DNA of 64,000 nucleotides, taken from assembly GCA_044221335.1 (NCBI GenBank), contig JBGAPI010000014.1, positions 1 to 64,000 of the forward strand, read 5' to 3'. Numbering within the stretch: the stretch's first letter is position 1; each line of letters starts with the position of its first letter. Below are positions 34,012-44,843 of the stretch, one piece after another. This DNA comes from JBGAPI01 sp044221335. Its GTDB lineage: Bacteria; Pseudomonadota; Gammaproteobacteria; Xanthomonadales; Ahniellaceae. The notes below the pieces were generated by a model that was given only the letters and a program-made list of their open reading frames with translations, had not been told where the DNA came from and ran no database searches. The position numbers were made by a program, and so were the translations under genes.

Positions 34012-34953
34012 GGCATGGTCCAGGAATCGCTCCGCATCCAGCGCCGCCATGCAGCCGAAGCCGGCGCTGGTGATCGCCTGACGGTAGACCTGGTCGGCCA
34101 CGTCGCCGGCCGCGAACACGCCGGGAACGCTGGTGCCGGTCGCGCCGCCGTCGAGGCCGGTCTTGATGCGGATGTAGCCGTTCTTCATGTCGAGCTGGCC
34201 GTCGAAGATCCGCGTGTTCGGCGTGTGGCCGATCGCGATGAACACGCCGGTCAGCGCGATGTCGCGCCGGGCGCCGGTCTCGGTGCTCGCCACCCGGAGG
34301 CCGGTGACGCCGGACTCGTCGCCCAGCACCTCGTCGACGTGGTGGTTCCAGAGCAGATCGATCTTGCCGGCCGCGGCCTTCTCGAACAGCTTGTCCTGCA
34401 TGATCTTCTCGGCCTTCAGCTTGTCGCGCCGGTGCACCAGCGTGACCTTGCTGCAGATGTTCGACAGGTAGAGCGCCTCCTCGACCGCGGTGTTGCCGCC
34501 GCCGATCACCGCGACCTCCTGGTTGCGGAAGAAGAAGCCGTCGCAGGTCGCGCAGGCCGACACGCCCTTGCCCTTGAAGGCGTCTTCCGACGGCAGGCCG
34601 ATGTACTTCGCGGTCGCGCCGGTCGCGATGATCAGCGCGTCGGCGGTGTAGTTGTCGGAATCGCCGCGCAGGCGGAACGGCCGCTTGGACAGATCGACCT
34701 CGATGATGTGATCGAACACCATTTCCGTGCCGAAGCGCTCGGCGTGATGCTTCATCCGCTCCATCAGCGCCGGGCCCTGCAGGCCCTCGACATCACCGGG
34801 CCAGTTGTCGACGTCGGTGGTGGTCATCAGCTGACCGCCGGGCTCGAGCCCGGTGATCATCACCGGCTTCAGGTTGGCGCGCGCCGCGTACACCGCGGCG
34901 GTGTGGCCGGCGGGACCGGCACCGAGGATCAGCAGTCGGCAATGCTTGCTCAT
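34009..34953 (-). CDS. trxB: Thioredoxin reductase
   Basis: 314 residues from MSKHCRLLILGAGPAGHTAA at 34953. FAD/NADPH flavoenzyme that reduces thioredoxin. N-terminal GAGPAG dinucleotide fold, redox pair CATCDG near 138-143, second nucleotide site VIGGGNTAVEEALYL and C-terminal GVFAAGDVADQVYRQAITSAGFGCMAA. The leader before the ATG is an A-rich run (AAAAAAGTATAC) with no Shine-Dalgarno sequence. The stop is supplied by a REP copy. Confidence 0.96.
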   Translation of the reverse strand: MSKHCRLLILGAGPAGHTAAVYAARANLKPVMITGLEPGGQLMTTTDVDNWPGDVEGLQGPALMERMKHHAERFGTEMVFDHIIEVDLSKRPFRLRGDSDNYTADALIIATGATAKYIGLPSEDAFKGKGVSACATCDGFFFRNQEVAVIGGGNTAVEEALYLSNICSKVTLVHRRDKLKAEKIMQDKLFEKAAAGKIDLLWNHHVDEVLGDESGVTGLRVASTETGARRDIALTGVFIAIGHTPNTRIFDGQLDMKNGYIRIKTGLDGGATGTSVPGVFAAGDVADQVYRQAITSAGFGCMAALDAERFLDHA

Positions 34954-35167
34954 GTATACTTTTTTCGTTGTGTCGGGAGTGGATTGCGGTGCGTACGGCG
35001 TGAGGTACACGACCGGACGCGCGGCATCGAGCTTGCGCCCTACGATGGCCCGTTTCGAGGACCGGTCGGGAGGCGCAGCATGGGGTCTCATCCGGGCGGA
35101 ATCAAGCGCCGGATGCGTGCCGCATTCCTGACCGTCGGTCCCCCACCTTCGTCGCCAGGAGCGAACC

Positions 35168-36229
35168 ATGCGTATCGGTGTACCCCGCGAGACCAAGACC
35201 CTGGAGGGCCGCGTCGCCCTCGTTCCCGCCGCTGCCGGCGACCTCGTCCGCCGCGGCCATGAAGTCTGGGTCGAGGCCTCGGCCGGCAACAAGAGCGGCT
35301 TCTCCGATGCCGACTACACCCGCGTCGGCGTGAAGATCGCGCCGGATGCCGCGGCGCTGTACGAGAAGGGCGAGCTGATCGTGAAGGTGAAGGAGCCGAT
35401 CGCTGGTGACCTCAAGCACCTGCGAAAGGACCACCTGCTGTTCTGCTACCTCCATCTGGCCCCGGAGCCGGAGCTCACCAGGAAGCTGCTCGAGATCGGC
35501 CTCTGCGGCGTCGCCTTCGAGACCGTCGAGTTCGACAACGGCGACCTGCCGCTGCTGGCCCCGATGTCGATCATCGCCGGCCGCATCGCGGTGCAGATCG
35601 GTACCCACCTGCTCCACCAGCCGGCCGGCGGCAAGGGCAAGCTGCTGGGCGGACTGCCGTCGACCGAGCGCGGCAAGGTCGTGGTGCTCGGCGCCGGCGC
35701 GGCTGGCGGCAATTCGGCGCAACTCGCCGCCGCCGGCGGAGCGAATGTCGTGGTGTTCGAGAAGCGCCAGGACCGCATGGCCCAGATGATGGCGCTCGGT
35801 TCCAACGTCACCACGCTGTATCCCTACGAGGAACTGGTGGCGAAGGAGATCGCCGACGCCGATCTCGTCGTCGGCGCGGTGCTGGTCACCGGCGCGAAGG
35901 CGCCGCACGTGATCAGCCGCAGCATGGTCGCCGGCATGGAGAAGGGCTCGGTGATCGTCGACATTTCCGTCGACCAGGGTGGCTGCGTCGAGACCACCCG
36001 TCCGACGACCTACGCCGATCCGACCTATGTGGTCGACGGCGTCACCCACTTCGCCGTCACCAACATGCCGGGCGCCGTGCCGCAGACCTCGTCGCACGCG
36101 ATCTGTGCGGCGATCCTGCCGTTCGTGCAGAAGCTCGCGGGCGGCAACTGGCGCGACAACAAGCCGCTGGTGCGCGGCATCAACGTCGAGAACGGCCAGC
36201 TGGTGCATCCGGCGCTGAAGGGCATGTAG
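35168..36229 (+). CDS. ald: Alanine dehydrogenase
   Basis: 353 residues, short by about 15 compared with the usual 370. NAD-dependent reversible oxidation of L-alanine to pyruvate and ammonia. MRIGVPRETKTLEGRVALVPAAA start, KVKEP, YLHLAPEPELT, Rossmann fold VVLGAGAAGGNSAQLAAA near 175 and DISVDQGGCVETTRPT with the catalytic Asp. AGGAG stands about 6 bases before the ATG. Divergent from trxB across a 214 bp gap. Confidence 0.95.
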   Translation: MRIGVPRETKTLEGRVALVPAAAGDLVRRGHEVWVEASAGNKSGFSDADYTRVGVKIAPDAAALYEKGELIVKVKEPIAGDLKHLRKDHLLFCYLHLAPEPELTRKLLEIGLCGVAFETVEFDNGDLPLLAPMSIIAGRIAVQIGTHLLHQPAGGKGKLLGGLPSTERGKVVVLGAGAAGGNSAQLAAAGGANVVVFEKRQDRMAQMMALGSNVTTLYPYEELVAKEIADADLVVGAVLVTGAKAPHVISRSMVAGMEKGSVIVDISVDQGGCVETTRPTTYADPTYVVDGVTHFAVTNMPGAVPQTSSHAICAAILPFVQKLAGGNWRDNKPLVRGINVENGQLVHPALKGM

Positions 36230-36389
36230 TCGGCGTTCCGACTAGTGCGATACCTCGGGCGTCCGGCGCTACCCTCGACGCCCGCGGTCTGTCCCGATCG
36301 GCGATCCACGGTCGGGGCGGAAACGATCCGCTGGCGTCGACGATCCCGTCGTCGGCGTCACCCCTGAAGGTGCGGTTCTAGGAGTCACG

Positions 36390-38702
<2,313 letters not shown>

Positions 38703-38869
38703 ATGGAACACGAACGAATGCGAGTGCAGCGCGCATCCAGATCCGAGAGACCTCCACGCCCCAGCGAGGCCCAGGCCGCGCCCGGACACCGCGCCCCGCC
38801 GACTCCGTGGGGTGGAATTCCGCAGCGTCGGAACACGCTGCGCTTCCGCGACCGCGTCTCCGTCGCGAC

Positions 38870-39361
38870 ATGAAAGTCCTCAACCTCACGCTCACCAAGG
38901 GCCGCGACAAGCACGACCTGCTGCTGGTCAAGCGCAGCGACGGCAGTCGCACGATGGCGAAGGTCTGGCGCGTCGAGAACGGCCTGGCGCACGATCTCCT
39001 CCATGTGGTCGTCGAGCAGGAACTGGCGTCCACCAGGGCCTTCTTCGGACTGGTCGCCGGTGGCCTGGCGATCGAGGACTTCAACGAGCGCCAGCGCAAC
39101 GACCGCCTCGAACCGGAGGCGATCGCGATCGAATGCGTGATCGCCACGCTGATCGCCTTCGCGAGCGACGTCGACGCCCGCCGCTGGGGCGAGTTCAGTG
39201 CCGCGCTGGTCCTCGCCCTGGATGACCGCAACCTGCCATGGCCCTCGCGGCTCGACGAGGCGCGCTACGCCGCGATTCAGCGCGGACTCGTCAACATGCG
39301 CCGACGCTGGGACGCCGTGGCGCCCGGCGCGAGCCTCAACCTCGACGTGCTGGTTCCATGA
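38870..39361 (+). CDS. Hypothetical protein between ftsK and lolA
   Basis: 163 residues from MKVLNLTLTKGRDKHDLLLVKR. An upstream ATG at 38807 would add 21 unlikely residues. It is a soluble alpha/beta protein without signal peptide or membrane span: N-terminal strands (GSRTMAKVWRVENGLAHDLLHVVVEQEL), a helical region (FFGLVAGGLAIEDFNERQRNDRLEPEAIAIE) and a Trp/Arg-rich end. Codon use matches its neighbours, so it is a real gene, but I recognise no family. Confidence 0.7.
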   Translation: MKVLNLTLTKGRDKHDLLLVKRSDGSRTMAKVWRVENGLAHDLLHVVVEQELASTRAFFGLVAGGLAIEDFNERQRNDRLEPEAIAIECVIATLIAFASDVDARRWGEFSAALVLALDDRNLPWPSRLDEARYAAIQRGLVNMRRRWDAVAPGASLNLDVLVP

Positions 39362-39458
39362 CCCGGCGTCACGCTCCCTTCCCGCTCCCCCGCGATCGCC
39401 GCGGGTGGGAATGCGAGCCAGGCGAGGGGGCGGCCTCCCATCCAGACGCGAGACTCCG

Positions 39459-40127
39459 ATGACTCGAGCACGCTTTTGCTTCCTCACCCTGGCCGGCGCC
39501 GTGCTGGTCGCCGCCACATTCCCTGCGAGCGCCGCGACGGCGCGCTCGCAGCTGCTCGCCTTCGTCAAGGACCTGAAGCAGCTCCGCGGAAGCTTCTCCC
39601 AGGACGTGCGCGACGCCTCCGGCAAGCCGGTCGAATCCTCGAGCGGCGTCCTCGCGCTGTCGGCGCCGCGGCAGTTCCGCTGGCAGTACGACAAGCCCTT
39701 CCCGCAGCTGATCGTCGCCGATGGCGACAACGTCTGGATCTACGACGAGGACCTGTCCCAGGTCACCGTGAAGAACCAGTCGACCGAGGAGGTGCGCAGT
39801 CCGCTGACCGTGCTGATCGATCCGGCACAGCTCGACCGCGACTACACGGTGGTCGAGTCCGGCGAACGCGACGGTGCACTGTGGATGACGCTGACGCCGA
39901 AGTCCGACGACGCGCCCTTCGTCGACTGCCAGATCGCCACCCAGCCCAGCGGCCCGTCGCAGATGGTGCTGACCGACCACCTGGGGCAGAAGAACACGCT
40001 CCGCTTCGGCCTGTGGGAACGCAACCCGAAGCTCGCCGCCGACCTGTTCCGCTTCGTGCCGCCGAAGGGGGCGGACGTCGTCGGCGAGCCGGTGCGCCAT
40101 GCGGAAGTGAAACCCCTGCGCGACTGA
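39459..40127 (+). CDS. lolA: Outer-membrane lipoprotein carrier protein LolA
   Basis: 222 residues. Periplasmic carrier taking lipoproteins from LolCDE to LolB. Signal peptide MTRARFCFLTLAGAVLVAATFPASA, then LLAFVKDLKQLRGSFSQ, PRQFRWQYDKPFPQLIVADGDNVWIYDEDLSQVTVK and C-terminal LGQKNTLRFGLWERNPKLAADLFRFVPPKGADVVGE, all typical. Downstream of ftsK as in E. coli and xanthomonads, though rarA and serS, the usual next genes, are absent here. Confidence 0.95.
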   Translation: MTRARFCFLTLAGAVLVAATFPASAATARSQLLAFVKDLKQLRGSFSQDVRDASGKPVESSSGVLALSAPRQFRWQYDKPFPQLIVADGDNVWIYDEDLSQVTVKNQSTEEVRSPLTVLIDPAQLDRDYTVVESGERDGALWMTLTPKSDDAPFVDCQIATQPSGPSQMVLTDHLGQKNTLRFGLWERNPKLAADLFRFVPPKGADVVGEPVRHAEVKPLRD

Positions 40128-40303
40128 GGGTCCGCGCGACGGTCGCTGCGCCGGGGCCCGGTTCCGCGACGCGCCGGCCGCTCCTTCGGTGATCGTCGCG
40201 GCCCGCACAATCGGTGACTTGAGTTCGATCGTTCCTCTGCCTAAGGTCTTGTTCGCGGCGCGTCGTGGGGTCGTGCCGTCCGCTGATCGACCGGGAGGGA
40301 GCG

Positions 40304-41095
40304 ATGTCCGCGGAAAGCGCTGCGCCAGGCAAGCCGGAAAAGGCCTTCGAGACGTTCGAGCTGATCACCGCCCTGCTGCTGGGACTCGCCGCCATCGGTG
40401 CGGCGGTCGCCGGCGTGCAGGCGAACCAGTGGGGCGGCAAGCAGATGGAGGCCTACGCCGATGCCAACGTGTTGACGACGAAGGCGGCGAAGAGCTACAG
40501 CGAAGCCGTGTCGGACATGAACAACGACTACAGCGTGATCGGCCAGGCCAAGCAGCGCGTGCTGCAGGCGGTCGATGCGCCGAACGACGCCGAGCGCAGG
40601 CGCGACTACAAGATCGCGAGCTACTACCTCAATCGCCAGCTCTCCACCACGGCCTTCAACGCGCTGAAACTGCCGGGAAGCGCGGCGCATCCGGCCGCGG
40701 AGGCGGGAAAGCAGGCGGCTGCCGGCAAGCCGACGGACGAGGTGGATACCGTCGAGGAGCTCGAGGCCGAGCTCGACGAGGTGATGTCGCCGTCCGTGCT
40801 GATCCGGTTCCTCGACACCGAGCTGCACGACGACGACACCTACGAGAACGAGATGTTCGCCGAGGGCAACAAGCTGTTCGCCGATGCCGACAAGCGCTTC
40901 GCCGAGGGCCGCAAGGCCAACGAGAACGGCGACGAGTTCGAACTGGCCGGGCTGTATTTCACCATCGCGCTGTTCTTCGCCGGCGTCGGCCTGGTGTTCA
41001 AGAGCAAGGTCCGCTGGACCTTCTGCGGCCTCGGCGTCGTGACGCTCGCCGCCAGCACCGTCTATCTCTACCTGCGGACCTGGCCGCCGGCCTGA
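40304..41095 (+). CDS. Membrane protein with N- and C-terminal spans (DUF4337-like?)
   Basis: 263 residues from MSAESAAPGKPEKAFETFEL, preceded by GGGAGGGA. One span near 20-42 (LITALLLGLAAIGAAVAGVQA), a long helical, acidic middle (TVEELEAELDEVMSP, NKLFADADKRFAEGRKANENGD) and two spans near the end (LYFTIALFFAGVGLVF, FCGLGVVTLAASTVYLYL). The layout, with a coiled middle between terminal spans, is like DUF4337 proteins, but the match is by impression only. Function unknown. Confidence 0.7.
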   Translation: MSAESAAPGKPEKAFETFELITALLLGLAAIGAAVAGVQANQWGGKQMEAYADANVLTTKAAKSYSEAVSDMNNDYSVIGQAKQRVLQAVDAPNDAERRRDYKIASYYLNRQLSTTAFNALKLPGSAAHPAAEAGKQAAAGKPTDEVDTVEELEAELDEVMSPSVLIRFLDTELHDDDTYENEMFAEGNKLFADADKRFAEGRKANENGDEFELAGLYFTIALFFAGVGLVFKSKVRWTFCGLGVVTLAASTVYLYLRTWPPA

Positions 41096-41123
41096 CGGCC
41101 GCGCCGTCCGGCGGGCCGGGTTC

Positions 41124-41798
41124 TCAGCGCGGTGCAGCGAATTCCGCCGCCGTCGACACCGTGGCGACCCGCCCGTCCGCGATCCGGACCACCACGTCGG
41201 CCAGGCGCGCGACTTCGGCGCGGTTGTGGCTGACGTAGACCATCGGCAGCCGCCAGTGGCGGCGGCAATGTTCGAGATGGCCGAGGATTTCTGCCCGCGC
41301 CTCGTCGTCGAGCGCGGCGAGGGGCTCGTCGAGCAGGAGCAGGGTGGGACTCGCGAGCAGGGCGCGGCCGAGCGCGACGCGCTGCTTCTCGCCGCCGGAT
41401 AGCCGCGCCGGCAGTCGCCGGAGCAGCGCCGCGAGGCCGAGGCGCTGGACGACGTCGTCGAACGCGAAGCGCCGTGCCGCCGGCACGCAGCGCGCGAATC
41501 CGTAGCGCAGGTTCCGCTCGACATCGAGATGCGGGAACAGCCGCGCGTCCTGGAACACGCAGCCGATCCGGCGGCGGTGCGACGGCACGAACACGCCGGC
41601 GTCGTGGTCGACGACGCAGCGACCGTCGATCGAGATGCGTCCGGCGTCGGGCCGCTCGATCCCGGCGATCAGGTGCACCAGCGTGGTCTTGCCGGCGCCC
41701 GACGGACCGAACAGTGCAACCACCTCGGCGTCGGTCTCGACCTCGACCTCCAGTCGGAAATCGCCGAGGCGATGGCGCAGCGCCAGCGTGAGCCTCAT
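41124..41798 (-). CDS. modC: Molybdate ABC transporter ATP-binding protein (short form)
   Basis: 224 residues from MRLTLALRHRLGDFRLEVEV. ATPase of molybdate import: Walker A FGPSGAGKTTLV, IGCVFQDARLFPHLDVERNL, signature LSGGEKQRVALGRALL, Walker B LLLLDEPLAALD, H-loop VYVSHNRAE. E. coli ModC (352 residues) has a C-terminal TOBE domain that binds molybdate; it is missing here, the protein ending soon after the ATPase fold. The gene overlaps modB by ATGA. Confidence 0.92.
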   Translation of the reverse strand: MRLTLALRHRLGDFRLEVEVETDAEVVALFGPSGAGKTTLVHLIAGIERPDAGRISIDGRCVVDHDAGVFVPSHRRRIGCVFQDARLFPHLDVERNLRYGFARCVPAARRFAFDDVVQRLGLAALLRRLPARLSGGEKQRVALGRALLASPTLLLLDEPLAALDDEARAEILGHLEHCRRHWRLPMVYVSHNRAEVARLADVVVRIADGRVATVSTAAEFAAPR

Positions 41799-42484
41799 GG
41801 CGACCTCGTGCGGCGGGTGACGCGCTGGGCGAGCAGTTCGGACACCAGCAGCGCGCCGAGCGAGATCGCGACCGAGACCAGCAGCAGTCGCAGCGCCGGG
41901 CCGTCCCCGCCCGGGACCTGGGTGTAGGCATAGATCGCGCTGGGAAGCGTCTGGGTCTCGCCCGGGATGCTGGCGACGAAGGTGATGGTCGCGCCGAACT
42001 CGCCCATCGCCTTGGCGAAGCACAGGATCGCACCGGCGGTCACGCCCGGGCGGATCAGCGGCAGGGTGACGGTCGTGAACACTTGCAGCGGACTGGCGCC
42101 CAGCGTGCCGGCGGCCTGCTCCAGCCCGCGATCGACCGACTCCAGCGACAGCCGGATCGCGCGCACCGCGAACGGAAATCCCATCACCGCGCAGGCCAGC
42201 GCCGCGCCGGTCCAGCGGAACGCGAAGACCACGCCCAGGTGGTCCTCGAGCCAGTGGCCGATCGGGCCCTGGCGCCCGAAGCCGCGCAGCAGCAGGTAGC
42301 CGGTCACCACCGGCGGCAGGACCAGCGGCAGGTGCACGACCGCGTTGAGCAGCTGCCGGCCCCAGAAGCGGCCGCGGGCCAGCAGCCAGGCCGTGGCGAC
42401 CGCGAAGGGCAGTCCGGCGAGTGTCGCCCAGGTCGCGACCCAGACGCTGAGTCGTACGGCCTGCCATTCCTCCGGGCTCAGCAC
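41795..42484 (-). CDS. modB: Molybdate ABC transporter permease
   Basis: 229 residues from a GTG at 42484, 10 bp after modA. Five to six membrane spans and the permease coupling loop (GLEQAAGTLGASPLQVFTTVTLPLIRPG, the EAA motif). Other ModB marks: LPLVLPPVVTGYLLL, CFAKAMGEFGATITFVASIPGETQTLPSAIY. Transports molybdate (or tungstate) handed over by ModA. Confidence 0.94.
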   Translation of the reverse strand: MLSPEEWQAVRLSVWVATWATLAGLPFAVATAWLLARGRFWGRQLLNAVVHLPLVLPPVVTGYLLLRGFGRQGPIGHWLEDHLGVVFAFRWTGAALACAVMGFPFAVRAIRLSLESVDRGLEQAAGTLGASPLQVFTTVTLPLIRPGVTAGAILCFAKAMGEFGATITFVASIPGETQTLPSAIYAYTQVPGGDGPALRLLLVSVAISLGALLVSELLAQRVTRRTRSP

Positions 42485-42494
42485 GCGAGGGCCC

Positions 42495-43295
42495 TCAGGT
42501 CAGGACGATGAAGCCGTGCCGGCGGAAGATCGCCGCGGCAGCGGACGAGCGCAGGAACAGGAGCAGTTCCGCGGCTCGAGGATGGCTCGACGTCGCCGTC
42601 CGCGCGGCCGGATAGAGGATCGCCGGATGGCTGCCGGCCGGGAAGCGGTCGACCACGCGCACGGCGGGTTCTGCCTGGGCGTCGGTCGCATAGACCACGC
42701 CGAGCGGTGCCTCGCCGCGCGCGACCAGCAGCAGCGCGGCACGCACGTTCTCCGCCGGCGCCGTATGACCCTCGACCTCCGACCAGACGCCGAGCGTCGT
42801 CAGCGCCGCCTTCGCGTACTTGCCGGCCGGCACCGCGCCGACGTCGGCCAGCGCGAGGCGACCATCGCCGAGCGCCGCGCGCAGGCCGAAGCCCGGCGCG
42901 ATCGTCAGTGCCAGCGGAGAGGCCTTCGGCGCGATCAGCACGAGGCTGTTGCCGAGCAGGTCGACGCGACTGTCCGCGGCGATGCGCCGGCGCGAGGCGA
43001 GGTAGTCCATCCAGTCGCGGTCGGCGGAGACGAACAGATCGGCCGGCGCGCCCTCGTCGATCTGCTTCGCCAGCGCGGAGCTCGCGCCGTAGGACAGCAG
43101 CGCGCGATCGGCCGGCACCGGCGCCCAGGCAGCATCGATCTCGTCGAGGGCGTTCTTCAGGCTGGCCGCGGCGAACACCACCGGGCCAGCGGCCCGTGCC
43201 GCCGGAGCGGCCACGCCGTTGGCCAGCGCCAGCAGCGTGGCCAGCAGCAGGGCCAGCAGATCAGGGCGGCGCAGGACGGCGGGGCAGGTCGGCAT
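42495..43295 (-). CDS. modA: Molybdate-binding periplasmic protein
   Basis: 266 residues from MPTCPAVLRRPDLLALLLAT at 43295; a longer frame upstream lacks a leader. Signal peptide cleaved near ARAAG. ModA features: VVFAAASLKNALDEI, LSYGASSALAKQI, GAPADLFVSADRDWMDYL, GNSLVLIAP and GEAPLGVVYATDA. First gene of modABC. No ModE regulator is visible. Divergent from the haem-motif gene with a 161 bp gap. Confidence 0.94.
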   Translation of the reverse strand: MPTCPAVLRRPDLLALLLATLLALANGVAAPAARAAGPVVFAAASLKNALDEIDAAWAPVPADRALLSYGASSALAKQIDEGAPADLFVSADRDWMDYLASRRRIAADSRVDLLGNSLVLIAPKASPLALTIAPGFGLRAALGDGRLALADVGAVPAGKYAKAALTTLGVWSEVEGHTAPAENVRAALLLVARGEAPLGVVYATDAQAEPAVRVVDRFPAGSHPAILYPAARTATSSHPRAAELLLFLRSSAAAAIFRRHGFIVLT

Positions 43296-43456
43296 GCGGG
43301 AATCCGGATCGACGGGGGTGCGGTGGCGGCCGATGGTAGCGAAGGAGGTTGCAATCGCGGCGCCGACCGACAGAATGGGCGACGGTTCGCTGTACGCAGG
43401 CTCCACCTGGGACAAGCTGACACGGACAACCTTCACCCGGATCCACGCGCCCACCG

Positions 43457-43936
43457 ATGTGCACCCGCGCCCGCCCGTTCGCCGTCGTCCTCGTGCTGCT
43501 CCTGGCCGGCCTGCTGCCGGACCACTCCTCGGCGGCCTCCTGCGACAGCCTCGATGGCGTCCCGCGGCGCTTCGACATCAACTACGAGACCGATATCCAG
43601 CCGATCTTCGACGCGCGCTGCGCCAACTGCCACGTCGCCGCGGCGGGCAATCCGGAGGCCGGCCTCAACCTCGATGACGGCATTTCCTGGTTCACCCTGG
43701 TCGATGTGCCGAGCAGCCAGGACAGCAGCCGCGTGCGGGTCACGGCCTACGCGCCCGGTGCCAGCCTGCTGTTCGACAAGGTCAACTGCGAGCCGCCGGC
43801 GCTCGGGGAACGGATGCCGTTCCAGCGGTCGGCGATCCCGGTCACGATGCAGGCGCTGATCAACGACTGGATCGAACTCGGCGCCTGGCCCGGCGCCAGC
43901 GACACCCTGTACTTCAACGGCTTCGAGAACCGCTAG
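43457..43936 (+). CDS. Exported protein with one haem c motif
   Basis: 159 residues. Signal peptide (FAVVLVLLLAGLLPDHSSAA), then IQPIFDARCANCHVAAAGN with a CxxCH haem-binding motif near 52-56. GLNLDDGISWFTLVDVPS and LLFDKVNCEPPALGERMPF follow; the late Met could be the sixth ligand. This resembles single-haem domains fused to surface proteins (PSCyt1-like). It ends in DTLYFNGFENR. I recall short ...FxxGFE endings from many exported proteins of xanthomonads, possibly a sorting signal; this is recollection, not shown here. Confidence 0.75.
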   Translation: MCTRARPFAVVLVLLLAGLLPDHSSAASCDSLDGVPRRFDINYETDIQPIFDARCANCHVAAAGNPEAGLNLDDGISWFTLVDVPSSQDSSRVRVTAYAPGASLLFDKVNCEPPALGERMPFQRSAIPVTMQALINDWIELGAWPGASDTLYFNGFENR

Positions 43937-44111
43937 CCGACTTGCGGCGCCGTCCCGCCGAATGCCTGGCGGCACCCGGGAGATCCGGGTGGAGTCGCGG
44001 GCGGGAGGCGGCGCGCGGGTCGGTCAACGGACGCCGCGCGTAACCCTTCGAAGCGTTGCCGATCGCGACGTCGTGGCGACGGCGACCGGCCCACGCCTTG
44101 AACCACGGGGG

Positions 44112-44450
44112 CTACTTCTTCTTCAGGCATTCGCTCATGAAGGCCTTGCGCTCGTCGCCCTTCTTGCCCTCGGCCTGCTTGTTGCAGTCGGTCATCTTCT
44201 GCTGCTGTGCGGTCTTGCCATCGGTCGGGGCGGGGGCCTCGTCCTTGCCGGACAGGCAGGTGCTCATGAATTTCTTGCGCTCGTCGCCGGTCTTGCCGGT
44301 CGCCTTCTGGTTGCAATCGGTCATCCGTTGCTGCTGCGCGGTCTTCGGCTTGTCGCCGCCCGCGGCATCGGTGGCGGGCTCCGCGGCAATCGCGGCAGAC
44401 GCGGTGAAGGCGAAGGCGATCAGGCCCAGGGCAAGCTTGGCGCTACGCAT
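44112..44450 (-). CDS. PsiF-repeat exported protein
   Basis: 112 residues. Signal peptide MRSAKLALGLIAFAFTASAAIA. Two tandem PsiF repeats: AQQQRMTDCNQKATGKTGDE, RKKFMSTCL and AQQQKMTDCNKQAEGKKGDE, RKAFMSECL (PF07769), joined by a Pro/Ala linker and ending in KKK. PsiF of E. coli is induced by phosphate starvation, function unknown. GAGGA stands before the ATG. It stands alone between convergent and divergent neighbours. Confidence 0.9.
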   Translation of the reverse strand: MRSAKLALGLIAFAFTASAAIAAEPATDAAGGDKPKTAQQQRMTDCNQKATGKTGDERKKFMSTCLSGKDEAPAPTDGKTAQQQKMTDCNKQAEGKKGDERKAFMSECLKKK

Positions 44451-44843
44451 GGCGGAATCCTCGTGATGGCTGGGACCGGGAGCGGTCGCGGACGATCCTA
44501 GCCAGCGGCACTGAATGCGAGAATTAAGGAATCGCAAGGACCTGTGTCGTCCTCGGGAACGAGGCGCCATTCCCGAGCGATGGGAAGCACGGGAGCGGAG
44601 CGCGGACCGCTCCATCCGGATGGATTCCGACCGGGGCGTCGACGACCGACGCGGCCCGAGACGGGTGATCCCGATCCGCGCTGGACGATGGGGCCGCAGT
44701 CCGCACGACGCGCCGGTCGGAAGTTCGACGGTCACCACTGGCGCACTCTGCGGGCGAATTGGCGCCGATGGCGAGTCCGTTGGCGCGGATCGAGGCCTAG
44801 ATTGACGGCGTCCCACCCGCAGGCTCGTCACCAGGACCATCCC
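44451..44843. other. 393 bp gap between divergent genes
   Basis: It lies between the PsiF-type gene (minus) and the SDR gene (plus), so it should hold both promoters. A TAGGAT on the minus strand near 44497-44502 is a possible -10 for the PsiF gene. No repeat or RNA gene seen. Confidence 0.35.

Noticed and set aside
41799..42467. Extension of the modC frame upstream as a longer protein
   Set aside because: It overlaps all of modB out of frame; MRLTLALRHRL at 41798 starts the ATPase homology.
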